Counted from the first letter of the stretch, positions 15,839 through 25,617 are shown. The stretch is DNA of 64,000 nt from an uncultured Pedobacter sp. (GCF_913776295.1 NZ_CAJYOJ010000039.1:1-64000); one strand, 5' to 3'. Notes: generated from the letters alone by a model not told the origin. Made by a program: numbers and translations.

Positions 15839-18409
15839 ATGGAAAATCAATATACCGAACTCAACGGATCAAAGGTTTTGTTGAAATATAAGAGTGAATT
15901 CATGGAAAATTATGTCGCCGAGAGCAACATAGATCTAGGTGCTGACATCAAAGTAATCGGCACAGTGAACGACAAGGTGTTGGTATTTGTCATCAACAAG
16001 CAGAACGAGCTGATTTTGCTCACCCGAACCGATGCAGAAGGAGATGCATGGACACAGCTACGACTTTCCACGAAGGGACAACAGGTAACGGCCTTTGATG
16101 TTTTGCACCAAGATACCGCTAATATGATACGCATTGCTTATGCCGCCAAAATTGACCGGGAGAACAGCTTGTGGCTTTCATCGCCTGTTGTGCTCGATGC
16201 AGCGAATACATCCATGGAAGGCCTGGCTTACCAATCTTATCAGCTGGAAGACCATGAACGAACACTGCATAGTGTATCTATTAGTGATGTTGGCGTACTA
16301 TTCAGCTCAGAAAAACCTAAAACTGACGCTCAATATCATTTAATCGGAGCTGACGGCTTGATCAAGGCATTCCACCTACCTGAAAACAATGACCGTATTC
16401 TACAGCTTACTCTAGGAACTTGGAGGGGGCATCAAGGCGTATTTTCGCTTTACGATCTGAAGGGAAAAAGAACGATGCTTTTCCAGGGATTTTTAGCTGC
16501 CGGCGAAAAAGAAATTTTTCAGCAGAGATTCATGTCCAACTATCGGCCGAATTGTTTTTTTGTACTCAAGAATGTGGGCGAGAACGATCAGCTTTTTGTC
16601 GCCGGATCCAGTATCACTCATTATAGAGATGCACGCAGCAAGGCGGCGGAAATCTGTGGCAACGATTTTGAGTTTTCGCAACTGGACGTGTCGCAGGAAG
16701 ATGGCGCGATAAGTGTGTGGGCTTTGGATAACAAAAGCCGTCAGCTTAAGTTGATACGCAGAGAAACAGACTATGAAAAACAAATCTGGAGTGAGCCGGT
16801 GGCCATGCACGGCGATACCGATCGCTTTTCTTCGCTTCGAGGGGAACATTTGTCCAATCATCTCTTCTTGTTCGACAAAAGCAAAGGAGGCAAGCTTACT
16901 GAAATTTGGCAAGATGCCGTCTCGGGTCGTTGGCACGAACATTTGTTAGGCATCGCTGATCTTTCAAGCTCCCGGCTGATCAACACCTATACCTTGGATT
17001 TATATTTTGAAAAACATGATTTGGAGGACAAAATCGAAGAAAATATAAGCCTTACGTCTAAAGCCAATACTTTTATCTATATTGATGACATTAAATATCA
17101 ACTGCAGGCAGGCGTACCATTGCCTATCCCCTATGCCTCTTATCTGAATATCATGTGCCCGTTGGATTCGCTGGCATTTCCTGAACTGGTAATCAGCTCT
17201 CCGTTATTTGAACAAGAGCTACATGTCAATCCCGGACATCCGGTAAGTGCTGCATTGGGCGAAAAGATCAGTTCTGCCGAAGACCTGCGCAATGCACGCA
17301 AGCAGAACGGCGAGCTATTGGTACCCACGCATATCGACCCCGAACTTCTAGCCCAAGTGGCCAACGCAACGAGTACGTTGACAACTAATCAAAACATTCA
17401 AGCAGCTTTAGCCGTACAACAGGGGCAGGAATTAGGTTTTTGGGAGAGTATTGGCGAAGGACTGCAGGATATGTTATTTAGCATCAAAAAGGGATTTATC
17501 AAGGTCAAAGATTTTATTGTTGAAAAGGCAGAAAAGGCTTGGAAGTTTACGCTGAAAATTGGCAACAAACTTTACCAATGGATCGGCGACACTTTAAACG
17601 ATGTCTTTTCTTTCCTGGAACGTGTATGGGAAAAGATCGGGGTGTTGTTCAAAGACATGGTAGATTACCTTTCTTTTCTATTTTCCTGGCAGGACATCAT
17701 TGATGCCAAAGATGCGCTGAAACTAACCGCCAACCAAGCCATTGAAGGACTAAAACCCGGTATAGAAAAATTGCGTACACTAGCAGTCGGACAGGTGCAG
17801 GATTGGCACCTCAGGGCCAAAGTTGCACTGCGAAATATTGATACACCCAACTATACCATCGACGACTTGCCGAAAGAGAAAATCAACGGACACAATGATA
17901 AGCTCGACTCCAGAACGAACTGGGTCGGCAGCAAACAAGAACTACTCTTTAACACCAAACCCAGCACTGCAAACGGGGTCGACCGCAAAGCACTGGCTGA
18001 GATGGATACCTCTGCAAAGGACCCAGTGATGACTCAACTTGGCGACTTGCTAAAAAAATTCCTGGCCTCACAAATCACCTTAGGGGCGCTCATCAAAGAA
18101 TTCGCAGCCATCATGTTGAATGTAGTGTTTGAATTAATCGAAGAAGTTATCAACTGGCTTTTTGATCTGATCATTAAGAGTATCGACTTAATTAAGAGCA
18201 TGCTCAATGCAGAGATCAAAATCCCTTTGCTTTCTTCGATTTACCGAAAAATCAGCCACGCAGAGCTGAGTATATTAGACTTCACCTGCCTGCTCTGTGC
18301 CATTCCGATGACCATCGGTTACAAAATTGCTTTCGGTGAGGCTCCGTTCTCCCGTTTGAGCAAAGAACGATTTGCAGAAAACATGCTACAAAATCTTAAC
18401 CTAGCCTAA
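15839..18409 (+). CDS. Large two-part protein: beta-rich N-terminus and amphipathic-helix C-terminus, unknown function
   Basis: The 856-residue product shows two zones. Residues 1 to about 390 consist of repeated beta-strand motifs (for example VLVFVINKQNELILLTRTDAEG, AWTQLRLS, ISVWALDNKSRQLKLIRRE when split) like a propeller-type or lectin-like repeat. Residues about 530-660 form long amphipathic helices rich in Trp, Phe and Lys (FWESIGEGLQDMLFSIKKG), and about 750-800 is strongly hydrophobic (IMLNVVFELIEEVINWLFDL). The C-terminus has an LLCAIPMTIGYKIAFGEAPF motif. No signal peptide. The build suggests a soluble protein that can insert into or wrap a membrane. It sits 12 bp after the P47-like gene and 6 bp before the small membrane protein. 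I do not recognise a characterised homologue. Confidence 0.7.
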   Translation: MENQYTELNGSKVLLKYKSEFMENYVAESNIDLGADIKVIGTVNDKVLVFVINKQNELILLTRTDAEGDAWTQLRLSTKGQQVTAFDVLHQDTANMIRIAYAAKIDRENSLWLSSPVVLDAANTSMEGLAYQSYQLEDHERTLHSVSISDVGVLFSSEKPKTDAQYHLIGADGLIKAFHLPENNDRILQLTLGTWRGHQGVFSLYDLKGKRTMLFQGFLAAGEKEIFQQRFMSNYRPNCFFVLKNVGENDQLFVAGSSITHYRDARSKAAEICGNDFEFSQLDVSQEDGAISVWALDNKSRQLKLIRRETDYEKQIWSEPVAMHGDTDRFSSLRGEHLSNHLFLFDKSKGGKLTEIWQDAVSGRWHEHLLGIADLSSSRLINTYTLDLYFEKHDLEDKIEENISLTSKANTFIYIDDIKYQLQAGVPLPIPYASYLNIMCPLDSLAFPELVISSPLFEQELHVNPGHPVSAALGEKISSAEDLRNARKQNGELLVPTHIDPELLAQVANATSTLTTNQNIQAALAVQQGQELGFWESIGEGLQDMLFSIKKGFIKVKDFIVEKAEKAWKFTLKIGNKLYQWIGDTLNDVFSFLERVWEKIGVLFKDMVDYLSFLFSWQDIIDAKDALKLTANQAIEGLKPGIEKLRTLAVGQVQDWHLRAKVALRNIDTPNYTIDDLPKEKINGHNDKLDSRTNWVGSKQELLFNTKPSTANGVDRKALAEMDTSAKDPVMTQLGDLLKKFLASQITLGALIKEFAAIMLNVVFELIEEVINWLFDLIIKSIDLIKSMLNAEIKIPLLSSIYRKISHAELSILDFTCLLCAIPMTIGYKIAFGEAPFSRLSKERFAENMLQNLNLA

Positions 18410-18415
18410 ACTACC

Positions 18416-19138
18416 ATGAGCAATAACAACGAACAATCAACAACAAAAACAGAGAAACAGATCTGTGACGATGTTGCAAAGTATGCAACTTTTGGTATCA
18501 GTATTTGTGGTGCAATCCTTTATACCGTAGAAAAAGTAAACAGATATCCAGAAATCATCGCCGAAAATCTGAACGCAGACGCCTTAGTGGATAATGCCGC
18601 CGTTCAAGCGGTAAAGCGTCCATTATCGCTCGTGTCTACCCTGATCAGCACAACGAACTATATTGCCATGTTTCTGAAATATGCCGCACCGATACATGGC
18701 TACCTACAGAGCACGGAAGATAAGATACTTTGCTGTAAGGTTAAAGAAGCCCCTAGATATTTTATATACACTTACTTTGTGTTCATGGCAATTGGAGCTG
18801 GGGCATTGTACTATACCCAGACCGAAACCGTAGCTTGGCTAAAGAGCAAACATAAAAACTACAAAAAAGCACTTAGCCTGCTTACCAAAACAATGAGTTT
18901 TGGCTCTGGCGTACTCCTACTCGCTACGACGATCAACAACGCAGACAGCATGAAAGGGAGACGGTTGTTCACCATGTGCTCAATTCTGGATGGATTGAGC
19001 GCTCCGCTAGATTTTCATGGGATCGACAATCTGGTTTTCCGGGTCGACAACCAAGGCTATGCGTACGCCGGAGTTTACGGTATGCGTAGCGCCATTAAGA
19101 TCGGCCAGACCATCGGCTTTCTGATTGCGGATAAATAA
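18416..19138 (+). CDS. Small membrane protein of the P47-like operon, unknown function
   Basis: The 240-residue product has hydrophobic segments near residues 25-41 (ATFGISICGAILYTV), 76-92, 108-128 (YFIYTYFVFMAIGAGALYYT) and 155-170 (GSGVLLLATTI), so it probably spans the membrane about three or four times. It has no signal peptide and a hydrophilic Ser/Thr/Asn-rich start. It begins 6 bp after the preceding stop, so it belongs to the operon. If the large protein acts on membranes, this one could anchor it or protect the producer (inference). Confidence 0.65.
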   Translation: MSNNNEQSTTKTEKQICDDVAKYATFGISICGAILYTVEKVNRYPEIIAENLNADALVDNAAVQAVKRPLSLVSTLISTTNYIAMFLKYAAPIHGYLQSTEDKILCCKVKEAPRYFIYTYFVFMAIGAGALYYTQTETVAWLKSKHKNYKKALSLLTKTMSFGSGVLLLATTINNADSMKGRRLFTMCSILDGLSAPLDFHGIDNLVFRVDNQGYAYAGVYGMRSAIKIGQTIGFLIADK

Positions 19139-20447
19139 ATTCAAAGCTACAGTGGTACCTCATTTTGAGCGTACCACTGCAATGCAAAGAATCAGATAAC
19201 GGAATTGATGATAAGTGATAAAGTTTCGAGCCAATCAATTCGATGCAATACAAACAAACTCTTCCAATGGATCTGATATGGAAAGCTCTATCCTACTTTC
19301 CTATTATAGTTGATACTAACCCAATTCCATTACAATCACAGCACTTCTCCTTCGAAAGGGCTTGACCTATACCAAAGGCCTGAAATGAGCCGTTGAGTCG
19401 CAACAGATTAGTTTTCCAATCCATATAACTACAATTAAATGCTACATGGTATCGATTTTGATACGAATAAGTATCTCTGCACGCTTAGCCCAGTTGAAAA
19501 TTCATTTCACTCATTTTTTTAAGTTTCTTAATTTTCCTACTCCTTGGCTTTTCGGATGATGTCCCCGTTTGCCCCCGTGGTCTCTGGTCTCCACGTTGGT
19601 TCTGATCAGATTATTCGGCAGACCGATGTAGATTGTTTAAATCTTACATCATCGTTAGTAATTTAATAATTAATTGGCTACCATTAAAAGCAAGGTTATC
19701 AACCTGTAAGGGCTGGCTTATTATCTGGTTGGTCTTTGGGTGATCTTATCAAAGCCGAAATAGGGACAGTTGTTTTTTGCATATCAACTATATTTAGGGT
19801 TTTTAGGCAAAAGCTAAATATTAGCCATTGTGTAGCTAACAAAACGATTGGCCGCTGGGCAATACGTTTGCAACGAAAAAAAGTGATGACCTGAGAGCCT
19901 TGCGTAACTGATGATTTGCTAATTTTGGCAGATCGAAAAAACGAACTGCTCCGCGATTATAATATTTTTACAACTAAAAATACAAACGATAGCAAAAAAC
20001 AATGTTAAAATGTACATCCGAAAATCAGCTGATGACAACTAATCATTACACTAAAATTGATGGTTATGAGGCGCTGCGGATATGTGGCGAAATGATTTTG
20101 GATCTTATAGTTATTTTGTGCGCTTACATGACCTGAAATGATACCCAACAGCTAAAAATCGCATCCAAACCGTAGTATCTGGTTCCTGAAACAAATTCCT
20201 TTAAAAACTTTCTAAGTATTTAACTTATTGCCAAATCCGGTTAAATTGAAATGAATCAATTATCACCTTGAGCAAAATCAATAAAATAACAGTGTGTAAT
20301 AGTGAATTTAGTACATTGACTAATTAGTTCACAGCATGCGATAGAAAAACAATACCATAACCTTCCAGAAGGATAACCCATTGGCTTATCGGGTTAAAGA
20401 CATAAATAAGGCGCGGGCATGTTATTCTAATCATAAAAAATTTGGAA
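19139..20447. other. 1.3-kb stretch without a recognisable gene
   Basis: No convincing open frame, RNA gene or transposase remnant was recognised on either strand. A more GC-rich patch at about 19550-19625 (cccccgtggtctctggtctc) differs from its AT-rich surroundings. The last 150 bp before 20448 probably hold the promoter of the Crp-like gene. Confidence 0.5.
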
Positions 20448-21008
20448 ATGGAAAAAATAGAAATGAAGCTTTTTTTAAAAATGTTCCTGCCATTAATTGA
20501 TCGAAACAAAGGCCTTGCGGCGCTAAGGTGCCTCTTCAGGCATACCATTGCACTACACATACGCAAAGGAGAAACGCTCTTTCCTAAAAACATTTCGGGT
20601 ACAACCGGTCAGATTATTATGGTATGCAGGGGGCTGGTTAACGGTTTTCTGCAAGATAACGAATGTGGGCAGATCAATATCTGGTTAGGAAAGGAAGGCA
20701 GCATTTATATTTGCAAAGTTCAGAACAACCTAAGGCAAGAAAATCTTAACCTGGAGGCTGTAGAGGATGCCATCGTTTTTTTAATCGACTATGAAGATCT
20801 CGAAGATTGTTACCAATCATATCCGGAATTAGCTGAATTATTCTATTCACATCTTCTTCCCTGTGCCATGAACGATGCTAGCGAAAGAAACATAATTTTT
20901 CGTCTGCCTGATGTAGCCAGCAGAATTATGCGTTTCCAAAAAGTTTATCCGGGACTGTACGAAAGACTTCCAAAAAACCTACTTCTTTCATACGCTTTAT
21001 GCAGATAA
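20448..21008 (+). CDS. Crp/Fnr-like cyclic-nucleotide-binding-fold protein lacking most of its DNA-binding domain
   Basis: From the ATG at 20448 the product has 186 residues. It shows the cNMP-binding beta-roll pattern (RKGETLFPKNISGT, RGLVNGFLQD, INIWLGKEGSIYI) and the connecting helix (ELAELFYSHLLP), then the segment VASRIMRFQKVYPGLYERLPKN when read in two parts, which precedes the helix-turn-helix in this Bacteroidota Crp subfamily. The frame stops after LLLSYALCR, so the recognition helix is missing. It is either a degraded regulator (3' truncation or frameshift) or a regulator without DNA binding. The stretch after the stop does not restore an obvious helix-turn-helix in another frame. 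Confidence 0.55.
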   Translation: MEKIEMKLFLKMFLPLIDRNKGLAALRCLFRHTIALHIRKGETLFPKNISGTTGQIIMVCRGLVNGFLQDNECGQINIWLGKEGSIYICKVQNNLRQENLNLEAVEDAIVFLIDYEDLEDCYQSYPELAELFYSHLLPCAMNDASERNIIFRLPDVASRIMRFQKVYPGLYERLPKNLLLSYALCR

Positions 21009-21081
21009 TTACGGGAGGAACGTGATATTTCCTTCTGATGTATGGCAGATTTTTCGCCAGGCGATCTTACTATAATAAAAT

Positions 21082-21729
21082 TCATTTACGCACTACTTCT
21101 CCTCTTTTCTCTGTTAGATTATAATAGAGATTGAAAAGATCTGTACTGCCTACATAAATGAATTGCTTGTATCGGACATTTTCGATACCATCTTTTTGGG
21201 AAGCCTCTCCTAGTTCAGAATAATATCGCAGATTTGCCTGCTGATCAATTTTGGCAAAATCAAAAGAAGTCGTCAAAGTAAATAGGGTCAATAGTAGATG
21301 AATACCGATATAATAAGGTTCAGAAGACCTGATATGAAATACGACTAACCAGAACATTATGACCAACATCAAGCATACAAGGGCTAGGGTCAATCCTGAT
21401 AATTGGTATCCAAATGCATAAGGGTAAAAGAACAGATAGGGTGCCAGTCCGAGGGAGAGAAATAAACAGCGGAATAATCGCCCTGAACATTTATCTTTCA
21501 TCCAGCAGCATAAAATGAATATGAGGCAAAGGAAAAATGGTGCCAGAAATACAAGTAAAACCTGCTGTGTAAAAGTGAAAACTCTTTCCGAAACCATAAG
21601 GCAGGTCAATTCCTCCAGTTTCAATATATCAATTTTAAAATGATGATAATAATATAACTCTCCAAAAGCATTCAATACCAGAAAAAACAGGATGCAAAAC
21701 AGTACGTAGGTAAAAAACATTCTGAACAT
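21082..21729 (-). CDS. Multi-pass membrane protein, unknown function
   Basis: The 215-residue product has about five hydrophobic segments: residues 4-22 (MFFTYVLFCILFFLVLNAF), 52-78, 84-105, 112-132 and 141-155. A C-terminal soluble tail contains several Tyr and Lys residues. No conserved motif was recognised. It stands alone between the Crp-like gene (converging on it) and a long spacer. The start ATG at 21729 precedes an Arg and Phe-rich first helix, which is consistent with an inner-membrane protein with its N-terminus inside. Confidence 0.6.
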   Translation of the reverse strand: MFRMFFTYVLFCILFFLVLNAFGELYYYHHFKIDILKLEELTCLMVSERVFTFTQQVLLVFLAPFFLCLIFILCCWMKDKCSGRLFRCLFLSLGLAPYLFFYPYAFGYQLSGLTLALVCLMLVIMFWLVVFHIRSSEPYYIGIHLLLTLFTLTTSFDFAKIDQQANLRYYSELGEASQKDGIENVRYKQFIYVGSTDLFNLYYNLTEKRGEVVRK

Positions 21730-22197
21730 ATTGTATATATTTTGTATAGCGTATAAAGAAATTTAACAAACCAATTTTGCCCAAATGAACATAGACTGCA
21801 TACCAGAAATTTTTAGCTTTATTTACCTATAATAAATGCTGATGAATCATCCTATCTAGTTTTGAAATCATGCTGATCTGAATAGCATTCGAAATTGGAT
21901 TTAATTATCCTCACCCCCATTGACTGCAAACAGTTGACATCTTGATTATCATCATTATGAATGACTTTGGCTACACTGTAATCAGAACAGCGTACAGACG
22001 AGTGATACTATATTTTAAAGAAGTTATCATCTGTATAGCGATTCGCTAAAAGAGGGGACACTATAAAAAAGCTTTTTTATACATAAAGATAAGGGGAACG
22101 TTAAAACTATGCTGTATATCTATCCAGTAAATACCAATAGAACGGATACATCTTTAAACCAGAAAGCGCAACGAAAAAAAAAATTAAATTCTGAGAA
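21730..22197. other. 468-bp AT-rich intergenic region
   Basis: Nothing recognisable beyond the likely promoter of the membrane protein to the left. The gene to the right ends here, and no clear terminator hairpin was seen for it. Confidence 0.5.
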
Positions 22198-23259
22198 TTA
22201 ATGATAGACATTTTTCAACTGCTCTACTTTTTTTAAAATGATATCATTCCCGTCCTTTTCAATAAGGCCTTCCTTGGCAAAATCACCAAGAATTCTGCTA
22301 AGGGTTTCTGAAGCGATTCCAATAACATTCGCCAGATCATTTCGGGGAAGTGTAAGCCTTGTATTACCAGGCACATGACTTTCCTTTTTGGCTAATTTAA
22401 TAATAGACCTGGATACTCTTTCCCGTACCGGCGCGTGGGCGAGCTCTAATGTCTGTTCGTCCTTTTCATGCGCCATTCCCGCCAGTTTTTTCGCAAGAAA
22501 GTTCGTCACTTCAGGATGTTCCTGAACGAGCTTGTTAATAATCCCCAAAGGAATAACCACTATTTGTGCATCATCAATAACCATTGCCGTGTTTGACATA
22601 CGTGATCCCGAAATAAAATCCTGGAAACCAAAATATTCGCCAGGATAATATAATTCTGTAATCAGTAAACGACCAGAAGAATCCGAAATAAAAGTTTTTA
22701 TTTTTCCTGATAGCACATAATAGATCCCTATACAAGGCTCGCCTTTATAAAAAATGATCTGTTTCTTTCTAAAGGTTCTTGGCACCAACGTTTCGCGCTT
22801 GGCATCCAGCCAAAAACGGCCACTATCCATGCCCGTAGGGCTTTTCTGCTGAAACTGCTGTTGTAGAAAGAACTCATACTGAAGTCGTCTTTTTCTTAAC
22901 CTGGCCTCCACCTGGTTCAGTAGTTCCGCATCATCGAAGTCATCAATTAGAAATCCATCGGCGCCTATTTCCATCGATCTCCTCATGCCGTATTGATCAT
23001 TCCCCTTTACAATCATCACAACAGATATGTTCACGGTATCGATGAATTTATTTACCATCCGAAGTACACCGAACCCATCGATCCCATTTAACTCCATTCC
23101 GCATATGATCAGATCTATAGGGAGATTTCTGATTAATTCCATAGCCTTTTTACCATTGTCGGTAAACTCAACCAGGTATTTACCCGTAACCAGTATATCG
23201 GAAATCTTCGCCCTGAGCTTGGCGTCCTTTAATATAATCAATATCTTAGAGCCTTCCAT
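22198..23259 (-). CDS. Pseudo-receiver / Crp-Fnr fusion transcriptional regulator
   Basis: The 353-residue protein has a CheY-like receiver domain (about 1-125), a cNMP-binding domain (about 155-270) and a Crp-type helix-turn-helix near 300-325 (LANVIGIASETLSRIL). The receiver looks non-phosphorylatable: the usual phospho-acceptor Asp in DLIILD is replaced by Gly (LIICGMEL), the conserved Lys near the end is replaced (LIDDFDD for TKPFDP), and only part of the acidic pair remains (LKDAK). It may therefore sense a ligand or a protein partner through the receiver fold. Related fusions in Bacteroidota are linked to low-oxygen or nitrosative control, which cannot be tested here. It stands alone. 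Confidence 0.8.
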   Translation of the reverse strand: MEGSKILIILKDAKLRAKISDILVTGKYLVEFTDNGKKAMELIRNLPIDLIICGMELNGIDGFGVLRMVNKFIDTVNISVVMIVKGNDQYGMRRSMEIGADGFLIDDFDDAELLNQVEARLRKRRLQYEFFLQQQFQQKSPTGMDSGRFWLDAKRETLVPRTFRKKQIIFYKGEPCIGIYYVLSGKIKTFISDSSGRLLITELYYPGEYFGFQDFISGSRMSNTAMVIDDAQIVVIPLGIINKLVQEHPEVTNFLAKKLAGMAHEKDEQTLELAHAPVRERVSRSIIKLAKKESHVPGNTRLTLPRNDLANVIGIASETLSRILGDFAKEGLIEKDGNDIILKKVEQLKNVYH

Positions 23260-24270
23260 TCAAATGTAATTTTTTCCAACAGAAATGTTTGCTTCCTGCC
23301 GGATATCGAAGTTTATTAATTTATTCCTTCTTCTGCTGTTACGGAAAGAGCATCACTTAGCCAAAGAATTTTAATAATGTTGAAACCAAATTTTTCTAAA
23401 TAAAGCGCATAAACTCATCAGGGCTACTTTCATTACTCCTGATCAACACCTGATCGGTAATGCCATCAATATGGTGTACATTGTTGTTGCAATTTCGGAT
23501 CAGTAGGAAAAGCAAAAAATAAAACCCGGATAAACACCTTATAATCAAACACATTAATTGTAAGATTAAAAATTCAGTTGCCTTACAGTTTTTTTTCTTT
23601 GAGATCACGTTTTGTTTGATCAATTTTATTTCAAAGGTTTTACATTGCATGAATGTTATAGACTTAGGATAGATATTCTCAAAGGTTGTTAAAATAATAA
23701 AAAAACCTATTGATTATTATCAATAATTTGGTTGAAAAAAATCAACTGGAAATATAATACCCGTCTGCAACACTAAATCGTTTTTGTAAACGGCGTGATT
23801 TGGTTGGAGCCATCCTTCGTGAGGTAATAAATGACCGATACGTTTCCGGGTCTTTTATATAAGATTAATGCCAGGTATTTTCTTAAAAAAGGATCGGAAA
23901 CATTAAGTTGTCAGGCTATTCAACCTGGTAGGTTGATACTGGTATTCACAGAAAATCAATTCAAAATTGAAATTCTAAAAGCTGGCTTTAGGATGGTATG
24001 GCTTTCAGGGAAGGTTGGTGACGTAAAATAATCATCATGAATAATTATTATTTTATTGACCATAGAGGATAATGGACTTCTTCTGATTTAAGAAGATTTC
24101 CTGTCAGTAATATTGCTACCCTAAAAAAGCTAAAAATCAGGAAGCTTTTATAATATAGGACTGTAGACTTTAGCGTATTGAAAGCTTTATTGTAATAATT
24201 TTAAGGTGTATCGATAATTTGATAAAAGTTAGCCCTGAATAAAACTTTGTAGAAATTAGTCTCAAAATAA
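23260..24270. other. 1.0-kb stretch without a well-supported gene
   Basis: Two short frames exist, 23396-23650 (minus, 84 codons) and 23831-24031 (plus, 66 codons, starting MTDTFPGLLYKINARYF), but neither has a recognised motif, a good partner gene or a clear start signal. The region is AT-rich. It ends at the terminator that belongs to the lipoprotein gene on its right. Confidence 0.4.
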
Positions 24271-24305
24271 AAGCCCCAAAAGTTAAATTAAAACTTTTGG
24301 GGCTT
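24271..24305 (-). terminator. Rho-independent terminator of the leftward Sus-like locus
   Basis: AAGCCCCAAAAGTT (24271-24284) and AACTTTTGGGGCTT (24292-24305) form a perfect 14-bp stem with a 7-base loop, followed on the minus strand by a T-rich run. It lies 70 bp past the stop of the last gene of the locus. Confidence 0.85.
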
Positions 24306-24375
24306 ATTATTGATCATATAGCCAGTTCTATTTTTGTTGGAAATTAGCTATATGCTATTGAATAAAAATATATAA

Positions 24376-25617
24376 TTACGGAGTATAGGTACCGCTACTC
24401 CATTCCGGTAAGCCGTCTTTCCGCATGGCTTCAATAATCAGGCAATTGTATACATAATCCCAACTTGACGAAACCTCACTATCCTGATTTAAGCCGTAGG
24501 GCCACCAATGTTGTTTATCTCCATTCAGTGGTGCATCTTTACCCGTTATTTTTTTAAGTAAGGTGTTTACAGTACTGCCGGTATAAGCCCCGTTAACTAT
24601 CGCCGTACCCGTCCACCAGTCGGTAGTGCCCGTACCTAATGTATGATTAAACTCGTGCAATGTGGTGCGTAATTTTTGATACGTTGTATTTTTTCCGTAA
24701 CGTACCCATCCAGTATTAGTTGCATCAGCGGTTGCCACATCGGGTACATAGTTTAGTGTAATATTCTTTGTTGCCGATGTATAATTATTTAAGTACCAGC
24801 AAGCACTATCAGCAGCTGCCTTTATACGGGCATAAACATCCATCTCCTCGTTCGTCGGATTCGAAGATTTATTAATGGTATAAGTTACATTACCTTTTGC
24901 AATAGTTTTAAACGTAATTTCACTACTGTAACTCGCCCCTTTCGAATTAATTGCATAAGCGCGGGCATAATAAGTGGTTTTTGGTGTAAGGTCTTTAAGG
25001 CTCACCCTAAATTTGCCGAGTCCGGCATTATTATGTTTCACTTTGCTGCTATTAATGGTAGGGCTAGGTGTTGAAGCATAAACAATTCCCCTTTCGGTAA
25101 CCGCGTCACCACCATCCGTCAATACTTCAATATCTGCTGCAGCTACCGTTGAACCCACAATATAAAGTGGTGAAAAGCCAAAAGTTGCACCAGCTATATT
25201 AGCTGTAGTTAATTCCATTTCATTGCCATACGCTACACCAGCTTTATTCACGGCAAAAGCTCTTACATAATATTTAGTTGATGCAGTAAGTCCCTTAATT
25301 TCACTTGTAAATACACCTGATCCACTCGCACTAACCACTCCTGATTTATTGTTATCCATTGTTGGTTTTGGAGATGTACTCCAGCAAACCCCCTGGTCGG
25401 TAACTGGTGAACCACCTTTATCCGATACAACTCCACCACTCATGGCTGAAGTTGTGGTAATGTTTGTGAAAGCACTTGTGGTAAGTGTAGCAACAGCACC
25501 AGTGGTCTCCGTTTTAGGTGTGGTGGTTTCTGCTACTTTTTCAGCTTTTTTACATCCGCCGAATAGGATAAGAAAGGTGCATGCAGATATTGCATATGTT
25601 TTAGTTCGATTGATCAT
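24376..25617 (-). CDS. Lipoprotein with two FN3-like repeats and a zinc-peptidase-like domain
   Basis: The 413-residue product begins with a lipoprotein signal peptide (lipobox ending at C22, FGGCKK). Two similar repeats follow (VCWSTSPKPT ... KYYVRAFAVNKAG and IVYASTPSPT ... TYYARAYAINSKG), the FN3-like pairs common in Bacteroidota surface proteins. The last 170 residues contain LHEFNHTLG near residue 320, an HExxHxxG zinc signature, and a stretch TTDWWTGTAI suggesting a substrate-cleft loop. It could cleave a protein or peptide substrate at the cell surface. It is downstream of the SusC/SusD genes, separated from its neighbour by 121 bp and a hairpin. Confidence 0.65.
   Translation of the reverse strand: MINRTKTYAISACTFLILFGGCKKAEKVAETTTPKTETTGAVATLTTSAFTNITTTSAMSGGVVSDKGGSPVTDQGVCWSTSPKPTMDNNKSGVVSASGSGVFTSEIKGLTASTKYYVRAFAVNKAGVAYGNEMELTTANIAGATFGFSPLYIVGSTVAAADIEVLTDGGDAVTERGIVYASTPSPTINSSKVKHNNAGLGKFRVSLKDLTPKTTYYARAYAINSKGASYSSEITFKTIAKGNVTYTINKSSNPTNEEMDVYARIKAAADSACWYLNNYTSATKNITLNYVPDVATADATNTGWVRYGKNTTYQKLRTTLHEFNHTLGTGTTDWWTGTAIVNGAYTGSTVNTLLKKITGKDAPLNGDKQHWWPYGLNQDSEVSSSWDYVYNCLIIEAMRKDGLPEWSSGTYTP

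Noticed and set aside
16493..16942. Minus-strand 149-codon frame
   Set aside because: Antisense to the 856-residue protein, which has operon context and continuous coding character.
23396..23650. Minus-strand 84-codon frame
   Set aside because: Low-complexity and Leu-rich with no motif or context. Not reported as a gene.
23831..24031. Plus-strand 66-codon frame (MTDTFPGLLYKINARYF...)
   Set aside because: Ordinary composition but no recognised domain, no partner gene and no clear start signal; left as an unconfirmed frame.
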